The translations under genes were made by a program, and so were the position numbers. Positions 29,986 through 38,595 of a DNA stretch of 38,595 nucleotides are shown one piece after another. Origin of the DNA: Nemertoderma westbladi (Eukaryota; Xenacoelomorpha; Nemertodermatida; Nemertodermatidae); the NCBI GenBank assembly GCA_032718475.1, contig JAUCBJ010004414.1, positions 1 to 38,595 on the forward strand. Reading direction: 5' to 3'. Each line of letters begins with the position of its first letter. The first letter of the stretch is position 1. The notes below the pieces were generated by a model, which saw only the letters and a program-made list of their open reading frames with translations, did not search any database and was not told where the DNA came from.

Positions 29986-31614
29986 GTTTGTCAGTTATTT
30001 TATAACAACTGAATTTCTGAATTTTAGGGTTACTTTACGTTACTTTATTACCGTTATTAAGCAGTAGTCCAACTGATATTAAGACCTAATTGATGGATGA
30101 CAGGCCTACTATTTTATAAATCGGTTTGAGTTGATTTATAATATATATATACCCTTATAATGGGTTTTGACAATATTTGAAATAAATGTTATTATTTCTG
30201 GTAAGGAGTCACTACACCGAAGCTGAACGCTCTCAGTGGAGTGCTACTTGTTGGACACTAAAACAAATAATTCTACTTGACTAAGTTACTTATTACTACA
30301 AATTACATACAATTACTGTGTGAGATTACAATCTCTAAATAAACACAAAAGTTACACGTACAAATTTTAGGGGTAATTTTACAAGAAATCTACAAACCAG
30401 CCTAACAAGGAGTGAGAATTTCTGGTTCTTACAAACGGACAGGATACTACGGTATTTGAAAATAATAAAGCAGTAGTAAATATATTGCGTTGTCTAGATA
30501 AGAAAATACCACCGTCTGACGACTTATAGTCTCTAGCTTTACAGCTCTATAAGTACTACGTTATGTACCCGGAGTGTCCCTACCTAGAAGTTAATTACCG
30601 CAGCCAACCAGAGCTAACGTGCCTATTAACCACTTTACAACACAAATATACTGCCTACACACTAATTACCTTCGGAAAGCACTGTACACTAAACCCTAAA
30701 TTAGGTACAAGTACTTATACAACAAATAACCAGCAGTTAAAAATACTTGTACAGCTAAAAGAACCACGGTATCTGCTGGAGTGACTAGAGCATAAAATCA
30801 CCAGTCTTTACATACGCCAAACAGCCCTGATGTAGTACCGGGGTTAATTTAACTATAACGGTATGTATAACAAGCACAATTACTGTAGGAATAAACTTGG
30901 GGTTGTGTATGTTGCGAATAATCGCATAAACTCTGAATAATAAATATTACGCTACCCGTACAGACTACACAAACAAAATACAAACCAAATGCTGACAGAC
31001 TACTATCAAGCTTAAATAAACTACAGTATATGCAGACTCCGAAATGGTTAGTTAGTATGCGTTCTAACCGAGTAGTACGACTTATTCTTTCGGAGGGGAT
31101 TTACCTTACAACACTGGATGCCCCCACCTTCCTAACTAGTACTTTATCGGACATACGCTCTACACACACTGCAATCTCTTCAGACTTAACAACAGCTAGA
31201 CAACAATCCAGCCTACAAATTATTTATACAATCTGAGCAGGCTTACACGCCTTCTGTTCAATATTAACTTACAGATAAATAAAACTGACAGAAATAAGTA
31301 AAATCCCAATAAAAAACTAGGGCTGCAGTCCCTGATTAATTATAAAGACCTACCGGTATATAATTATCAAAATCGAATAATACTGATGTACCTGTAAGTA
31401 CCGGTTCGGGTGGTTAGGTAGTTAGGCCTACAGGTTACTGGTCGACCGGTACATTCGACTTTATTGCCTACGTTGCAATAAAGAAACTAGAATAACTGTT
31501 ATTGTTCGCGCTTTTAGACCTTTAGCAGTTTAACCTGCCAATTTTAGGTGTCTTCTAGTTTATAAATCGACTTTAGCCTATAACAAGTATTTGGTGTTCA
31601 TAAAGTTACATTAG

Positions 31615-31669
31615 CCGAAGCCAGCCTATGCGCGACCATTCACCCACGGTTAAGGGAGACTGGCTTCGG
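31615..31669. other. Perfect 10-bp inverted repeat (hairpin)
   Basis: CCGAAGCCAG (31615-31624) and CTGGCTTCGG (31660-31669) can pair around a 35-base loop. It is GC-rich in an AT-rich setting. Function unknown; it could be a small element or a structured leader. Confidence 0.5.
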
Positions 31670-33040
31670 ATGCTCTGACCTTATTGCGGTGTAGACTTAC
31701 TGTATTATTCGATTGCTCGTTACTATAATATCTCTGACAAATATTATTCACTTTCGGGAAATATTAACAGTTCCTTTAGGACGTGGCGCTCTAAGTATGT
31801 AAACAGAGTTATGACTTACACTAAACACAACTGGATGGCTAATGATTTTCGTATAAAGCGCATTCTTTAGGAAATGCTTTGTTATCTGTCACACTCCTGC
31901 ACACTACCGCACACTGCTGCACCCTGATCTGCCGACCTTCACTAAATTTGATCATATATAAGGAGAATAGCAACTGACACATGTAGGGATTATGAAATAG
32001 CATTCAATTCACTCCAAAACCACTATAATGTAAGTCGCAGTTGCTACAGGTAACTGGTCCCTCTTACCTTCAGTATATCAAGAAGATTGGGGTTTTATGA
32101 TTATTTATTGATATTCTCCAAATATAACAACATATCCATCAACTTATAACAATTAATAACCGACAGTAAACAGAAGTAAAATAATGCGGTAGGACAGGTA
32201 TGTATGGTCTGACAAAGAAAAGAAAGTATGTTTGTATGTACTGGTCTGATAACAGTTATACGTTCCTATAATCAAAGCCGTCTAATGTTTGGCTAAAGTC
32301 TGAAACTCAGATAATTCCAAAGCCGATGTTCTGGGGCTCAGGAAAAGGTAAACAAAGACCGTCATACATTGCGCGATTTCCCGTAGGCTTCTGTACAAGA
32401 TAAAATGAAAATCGCCCTGATTGGTCGAGCGAGCCAAACAAAGAAAGTTAAGAAAGCTCCACATTGACATTAAATCAGCTGATAGATTTCGTCATCGGAA
32501 CTACACTGTATTAAGAGTATTTGGCGTATTGCGGCATAAAATGGCTTGTTATGTCCGCTAAAGTACACATACAGAAAAAATGGCCTTTTATGTCCGCTAA
32601 AACACCTACACAGTACTTTGCGGGGAAAATGATTAGTTATATCTGCAAAAGCCTTTACATACCAGTCTGCCAGTAATACTTTGTATAGGCCTACCTAACA
32701 ATTAGGCTTAAACATACAGTTGGCTTATAATTAAGTCATACTTATCTGCTTATAATACATTGTTACTTTCTGACTTTACCTGTCAGCCTGTTTACTAAGG
32801 TAACATAGTAAACAATACAACGTAACAATACAACAATAGAGTACTGTAGTTAAAATAAATAGACAAATTCAGCTCCGGTTGCCGGTATTACAGTATTATG
32901 GTGAAGTGATTTGACTGTTTGAAGAATTGTAAATGAGAATCGAATGCGAGCGAAGCGAGCGAAATTTTTTTGTGTATTTTCGTGATTTCAATTAATTTGT
33001 GGTGCGCATCAGAGGCAGAGCTGCGCGCGGAGGCGCAACG

Positions 33041-33082
33041 CGCACCTGTCTCACCCGAACGCGCACCTGTCTCACCCAAACG
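33041..33082. repeat. 21-bp direct duplication in a CpG-rich patch
   Basis: CGCACCTGTCTCACCCRAACG occurs twice in a row (33041 and 33062) inside a short GC-rich stretch (about 33000-33120) upstream of BEL element 2. Confidence 0.75.
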
Positions 33083-33250
33083 CGCAACGCGCATCTGGTA
33101 TGCGGTCATTCGCGCAGGTACGCGTCCGAGTTTTGCAGCATGAATTCCAACCTGGCCTATATTCATATATGGGCCGGTTGTTAACAGAGCTATTAACATC
33201 CATTTTCTACTCCATATCGTTTATATAATAACTAAAATAAAATATATAAT

Positions 33251-34348
33251 ATGGAGGAGACAAAAAGATTAAGAAAATATAAACAGCAAAGAAATGCTGT
33301 CCGGACAAATATAAAGAAAGAGTTTACTGAAGCAGGTATTTTGTTAGATGCTGGCTCTCAGGTAAATATAGAAGATTTAAGAATTATATACGGTAAAATA
33401 AATAGATACTACACAAATTTAAAGGAGTATGATGAAAAAATATCTGACCTTATTGAAGAAGTAGACGAGGATGAGGAAGTTTCGATTGTATCTACATTTG
33501 ATAGCAATGTAAATGATTATTTAACTAAGCTTGATACTAGAGTAATGATGCTCACTGAAAATATGAATACAACACTGGAACCTTCATATGTAGGCCGAAA
33601 TCCCCCTGGTACATCTTTTAACACTTTCGTATCAGGTACCAGTGATATTAATTCTCATGTCAAACTCCCCAAACTAGAGTTTGAAGGTTATGATGGTGGT
33701 TTTTTAAAATGGAGAGAATTTTGGGATTCTTTTGATGCTGCGATTAATAGAAACACTAAATTGCAACCTGTAGAAAAACTGCAATATTTAAAGTCCAAAT
33801 TACAGGGTGATGCAAAACAAGCTATTTTAGGCATTGAACTAACTAACGAAAATTATGATGTCGCAGTAAAAATTTTAGAAGAAAGATTTGGTAACAAACA
33901 GTTTACTATTGATGCCCATTACTCTGAGTTAATGTCAGTTCCACCATCCTCGAACAATACAGCAATGCTTAGAACAACATATGATATTTTAGAAAGACAT
34001 TTTAGAAGTTTGATTGCTCTAGGGGAAGAAATAAACCAGGCTGTCTTTATTTCATTAATTAATTCAAAATTCCCCACTCAGATAAAGGTTCAGTTGGAAC
34101 TCCAAAAAGACCCTGAAGAGGATTGGACTGTTGATTCCTTGAGAAAACATATAAAGAAATTTATAACTGCCCGAGAGGCTGGAGAAAGATGTAGTGGACA
34201 ATCTGAAAATAAAGAAAGGGATAAAAAACAGATTTCTATAGATCCGAAGTCTACTAGTCCACACGCCTACAAGTCAACATATCCACAACAGAAGCCTATC
34301 TACAAATCAACAACAGAAGCACTAACAGTAAGTTCTAACCATGCATGA
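33251..34348 (+). pseudogene. BEL element 2 Gag (DUF1759-type)
   Basis: 365 codons from ATG. The N-terminal helical region (to about 120) is followed by a clear DUF1759 region: LPKLEFEGYDGGFLKWREFW, then EKLQYLKSKLQGDAKQAI and ILEERFGN. It ends just before the zinc knuckles, which continue in another frame after an 8-base overlap (ATGCATGA). This part itself has no stop; I call it a pseudogene because the element as a whole is broken. Confidence 0.85.
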
Positions 34349-35264
34349 GTTCACTAAAGTTTGTTTGTACTGTAAGGGTGAACATTGGAGTGACGAATGT
34401 AAAAAATATGATGATGCTGATTCAAGGCGAATGCAAATTAAGGGTCATTGCTACATTTGTGCAAAGAAAGGACATAGTTCAAACCAGTGTAGAATTGATA
34501 AACCATGTGTCTACTGTAACAAACGCCGTAGTCACCATAGAAGTTTATGCTTTAAACAATTTCCATCTAAGAAACCAACAAGTGGCAACAGCAGAGGTTC
34601 TTCTGCAAATTTTGCATCAGTAGAAAGTTCGGTGCCTGCAACAATTGACATCAACTGTAATGATTTATCAGCAACTGACACAAACAACAGTATAATTGAA
34701 AACTGTACATTAGCTTCTGATAATGTTGTAGTAATGCAAACAGCCTTAGTAAAACTAATGAACCCTGTTGCATCGATGGATTATACTGTAAGAACTTTGT
34801 TCGACACTGGATGTAAACGAACTACTATTACTGAGAAACTGGCTAGAAAACTCGGATTGAAACTGTTAGACAAGAAAATTGATACATTTGGTCGTAAAGA
34901 ACCAACCGAAATTAGAAGTGCTGAAACAGAAGTTGTTGTTTTATGTAAAGATGGAACTTCCCAAATTGTTAATTGCAAAGTTGTTAACATAATAACTGGC
35001 GAATTACAACGCCAAACTATCAATATTAATAACTCAAACTTCTTATTAAGTAGTTTACCACTTGCAGACCCACAACCAATTAAAAACGAAGTGGTAACCA
35101 TTGATTTCTTAATCGGAAATGACTATTATTGTGATTTTGTCACTGGTGAAAGAATTACTATCGATAAAGGAACATATTATTTGTTAGGTTCTAAGTTTGG
35201 ATGTTATCAGGTCGTTTTGAATGTGAACAGCCCAATGAACAAGCAAATGAAAATTGCCTATTAA
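34341..35264 (+). pseudogene. BEL element 2 zinc knuckles and aspartic protease
   Basis: Starts with CLYCKGEHWSDEC, then the canonical knuckle CYICAKKGHSSNQC and a third Cys/His cluster. The protease active site is LFDTGCKRTTI. Near 35199 the frame shifts; the correct continuation (LSGRFECEQ) is in the overlapping next ORF. Confidence 0.85.
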
Positions 35265-36399
35265 CTATTGATAGCCCAAAAATACCTGGAACTCATGAAA
35301 TCCATTCTTTAGAAAACTTTTGGAAATTAGAAACTATTGGTATTAAAGATACAACAGTGAATGAAATTGATGACGATGTAGCTATGGAGTTATTTAATAA
35401 AAGTATTGCATATGATATCAAAGAAAATATATATTTTGTTTCTTGGCCATGGAAACATGCAGAAACTATTGATTTAGTAGACAACAAAGAATTAGCACTG
35501 GGTAGATTTAAAACCTTATTGCGACGATTTCAAAATGATGAAACTTTATTCAAATCATATGCTACAATAATAGATAACCAAATAAAAAAGGGAATTATTG
35601 AAATGGTCGATGAAAATGAGTGTGAGAGTCACAAACTCCATTATATTCCACATCATCCTGTTGTTGATTAAAAAGATTATCAACCAAGGTCAGAATTGTA
35701 TATGATGCATCTTCAAAGTCAAAGTCAAAAAATAAAAGTTTAAATGAATGCTTATATAGAGGACCTTGCAAGTTACAGGACTTATGCAGCCTGTTATTAC
35801 GATTAAGAATGTGGAATATTGTTATCTTAGCAGATATTGAGAAAGCATTTCTCCAAGTTGGCCTAAACCGAGCTGAGCGGGATGTAACTAGATTTTTCTG
35901 GCTAAAAGATCCATCCCTTCCATCAACAAAGGACAATATTGCAGTTTACAGATTTTGTAGAATCTTGTTTGGAATAATCTCCAGTACATTTATATTAGCT
36001 GCAACCATTGATCACCATTTATCCCTTCCTAATGTAGACTCTCCAAATGCAAAACAGTTACGCAATGATATTTATGTTGATAACATAATTAGTGGTAAAA
36101 ATACGCTACCGGAAGCAATTGAATTTTATAATGAATCAAAGAAAATATTTAATGCTGCTTCAATGAACATTAGACAATATATGTCTAATTCTAATGAGTT
36201 TATTGAGAGTCTACCTGAAGATGACAAAGTTGACAAAGATAGTTTAAAGGTGCTTGGTGTAACATGGAATATAATATCAGATACATTATCTGTTAAAGGA
36301 CCAACACAAACTGAATCTATGAATGATATCTATACAAAAAGATCTGTTTTTAGCATACATGCAAAAACTTTGACCCTATGGGTTTCTTTAATCCTGTAA
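35201..36399 (+). pseudogene. BEL element 2 protease-RT linker and reverse transcriptase (frameshifted)
   Basis: 35201-35671 is the linker up to YIPHHPVV, where the frame breaks. RT continues in another frame with VRIVYDASS, the Asp in LADIEKAFLQV and the catalytic box YVDN (in DIYVDNIIS), where YXDD is the general form. Another frame break near 36365, at a run of five A, precedes the RNase H part. Confidence 0.85.
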
Positions 36400-37289
36400 C
36401 ATTAGCCTCTAAAATATTCATTCAATCCTTGTGGATAGAAAACAATAATATGAAGTGGGATGATAGATTAAATGAATATCAAATAGCACAATGGAAAGAT
36501 ATTGTAATTGAACTACAACAAATATCTACTCACCAAATACCACGCCGCTTTTGCTATGTTGATGATAGTAAAATAATATATGATATTGTGGGATTTTCTG
36601 ATGCATCAAAATATGCATATGCTGCTGCAGTCTATTTACGAATCACTAATCATGAAGCAATAAAAACTTGTTTGGTTTTCTCTAAAAATAGATTAACACC
36701 AGCAAAAACAATTGCTAAAGATGATATCAGTATTCCCAAATCTGAATTACTAGGTTTTGTTATAACATTACGTGCAATGGTATTTGTTGCTCAATCATTA
36801 AATGTGACAATTACAAACAAAACATTGTTTACTGATTCACAATGTTGCTTAGATTGGTTAAAATCTCCAAGATCTATAAGCAAATTTATTGACAAACAAA
36901 TAATGGAAATAAAATCACAAATAGATGTATGTTTTAGATATGTCATTAGCTCTGACAACCCTGCTGATTTAGCTACACGTAAACAATCTGCAGTTGATAT
37001 TAAAGAATCTCATTTATGGTGGGAAGGCCCAGAATGGTTGAAAGAACCAGAAACTTCATGGCCAATATGGAACAGAATTCCAATTACTAACGAAATGATA
37101 GAAAATATATCAAGTAACAGACCACAAACCTTATATGAAGTTGGATTACTTGCTTCTACTGTAATAAAGAACAGTCCCTTTGAGTTAGATATAAATAATT
37201 TCTCTACCTTGAAAAGATTAATTCGAGTCACTTCATGGATTCAACGATTTATTAATAACTGTCGAAGTTCCTTCTACCTTCCGAGTTAG
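36378..37289 (+). pseudogene. BEL element 2 RNase H region
   Basis: MGFFNPVTLASK, then RNase H acidic residues in VGFSDASKYAY, SELLGF, LFTDSQCCLDWL and SDNPADLATR, so the D-E-D-D set is complete. It ends by a frame break at about 37283. Confidence 0.85.
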
Positions 37290-38595
37290 AAAAATCCAAA
37301 CTAATGTGGGAACTTCATATCCAAAAACAATATTATGGTAAAATTATTATAGATATAAAACACAAGAAGAAGAACAATTTACAGTGTCAGCTCGGATTAC
37401 AAATACATGAAAATGGACTTATTCATTGCCATGGACGTTATGATTATGTGGACTTAATGGAAAGTGCTAAATTTCCAAAATTATTACCAAAAGCATCCAG
37501 ATACACAGAATTAACAGTCCTAAAGTTCCATGTTGATGTTTTACATTCAGGAATATCTCATACGCTATCTCAAATACGCCAAGAATACTGGATACCACAT
37601 GGTCGAACAGTAGTACGATCTATAATCAGAAATTGCAAAATATGCAAAAGGAAGGATGGAGGACCTTACAAATCCCCCCCGATGCCATTATGGCCATCTA
37701 TACGTGTTTCAAGATCTAGTGCCTTTACCAATGTTGGTCTTGATTATCTTGGTCCGTTGTATATCTAGGATAACAATAATACAACTGTGAAGGTCTGGGG
37801 ATGTTTATTCACATGTTTGACAGTTAGAGCTGTCCATTTGGAAGTTGTACTTGATATGACTACTGATGAATTCATATTATGTTTGAGGAGATTCTTTGCT
37901 CGCTATAGCAAACCTAAACTGATGATTGCAGATAATGCTCCACATTTTAAACTAGCCAAAACTGTTATTGAAAAAATGTGGGGGAAGACAATCACAAACA
38001 AAGATGTCCAAAGTTATGTTTCAACTGGTAATACTAAATTTAAATTTATTACAGCTTAGGCCCCATGGATGGGAGGTGTATATGAAAGATTAGTTGGATT
38101 AGTGAAACGTGTAATGAAGAAAGTTATTGGTAAAGTTTGTTTATCACTAGTTCAATTGCAAATTTTATTTGCTGAAGTGATGGCTGTAATAAATTCCCGA
38201 CCATTGGTGTATGTATCATCCGCAATCGACGACGGATTAACATTAACTCCTGCGCACTTTCTCTCTATCAACACAACAATTGGTACACCTACATCAGAAG
38301 ATGATGACAATGCTAAGGATTTAGATTATTATTTGATGAAACCAGAAAACTCTGCAAATAAGCTCATAAAACAATGGAAAGAAGGGAATAATCTTCTAGA
38401 TAGCTTCTGGAATGTATTCTATAAAGAATATTTGATGTCTCTTCGTGAACGATATCAATCTGATCTGCCCCAACCACGTGTAAAAGATTCTCACATCCCA
38501 AAGGTGGGAGATGTTGTTATCATTAAAGACAAAGATAAAATTGTAAAACCTTCAAGAGGTTCATGGAAACTCGGTCGTATTCATAAATTATTACC
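37283..38595 (+). pseudogene. BEL element 2 integrase, interrupted by two stops, 3' end outside the window
   Basis: HHCC zinc domain (HVDVLHSGISH with CKICKR), then DDE residues in GLDYLGP, IADNAPHF and GGVYERL. TAG at 37766-37768 and TAG at 38057-38059 are in frame with each other. After the second stop the frame stays open to the window end through NSRPLVY and a C-terminal VGDVVIIKD region. Confidence 0.85.

Larger units (their letters stand above)
29602..33250. other. AT-rich region between two divergent BEL elements
   Basis: Should contain the 5' LTRs and leader regions of both elements, but I find no repeat shared with their 3' sides. The sequence is rich in TACCGGTA palindromes. Short open frames (for example 30563-30784 and 31030-31236) have no recognisable features. 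Confidence 0.4.
33251..38595 (+). mobile_element. BEL/Pao LTR retrotransposon 2, internal region, degraded and cut by window end
   Basis: Gag, zinc knuckles, protease, RT, RNase H and integrase in BEL/Pao order on the plus strand. Frame changes occur near 34341, 35199, 35665, 36365 and 37283, and in-frame TAG stops at 37766 and 38057. The coding sequence is strongly A/T-rich, unlike element 1, and the two differ widely in protein sequence, so they are separate families. Confidence 0.9.

Noticed and set aside
32888-33199. 103-codon minus-strand open frame
   Set aside because: Covers a short CpG-rich duplicated patch with no recognisable domain; likely chance.

Overview
This is a piece of an animal nuclear genome, probably an invertebrate. 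The evidence is two conserved eukaryotic genes (a SEPT2-group septin and the condensin subunit SMC2, the latter with a clear spliceosomal intron), two BEL/Pao LTR-retrotransposon bodies, non-autonomous DNA transposons with piggyBac-like and hAT-like ends, and long tandem arrays. Nothing bacterial or viral-genomic is present. I cannot name the phylum from the sequence.

Layout, left to right. 1-147: poly-C tracts alternating with degenerate copies of the septin 3' coding end. 151-1200 (-): a complete septin in one open exon. 1201-7115: AT-rich, gene-free DNA holding a 39-bp array (3985-4838) with an inverted copy of its core at 2149-2178, and a 315-bp tandem repeat (5950-6894) with an older degraded copy to its left. 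7116-8016: a piggyBac-like MITE. 8085-10375: about 69 copies of a 33-bp satellite. 10376-12133: gene-free except a 195-bp MITE with a 9-bp target duplication. 12134-20412 (-): the whole SMC2 gene in two exons (443 + 728 codons), separated by a 4.76-kb intron. That intron is mostly a 26-bp minisatellite of about 105 units, interrupted by a 791-bp hAT-like MITE. 20413-21481: intergenic. 21482-29601 (-): BEL/Pao element 1, with intact 5' ORFs and a broken pol. 29602-33250: AT-rich DNA between two divergent elements. 33251-38595 (+): BEL/Pao element 2, degraded and cut by the window end.

The two host genes share a strand and both look intact: septin forms GTP-binding cytoskeletal filaments, SMC2 is an ATPase of condensin. 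They are not an operon; they are separated by 11 kb of repeats.

The most striking observation is that tandem repeats appear to be seeded by gene boundaries. Every 26-bp unit in the SMC2 intron is a copy of the SMC2 exon-1/intron junction itself (13 exon bases plus 13 intron bases), so the intron carries on the order of 100 extra 5' splice-site-like sequences. Beside the septin, the last ~12 codons including the stop are repeated at least twice, each copy bounded by a G-tract (coding strand) and differing only by substitutions and codon-sized indels. A second theme is BEL element 1, whose extra upstream ORF and gag ORF are open over 3.2 kb and joined by an ATGA overlap, while its pol carries five in-frame stops.
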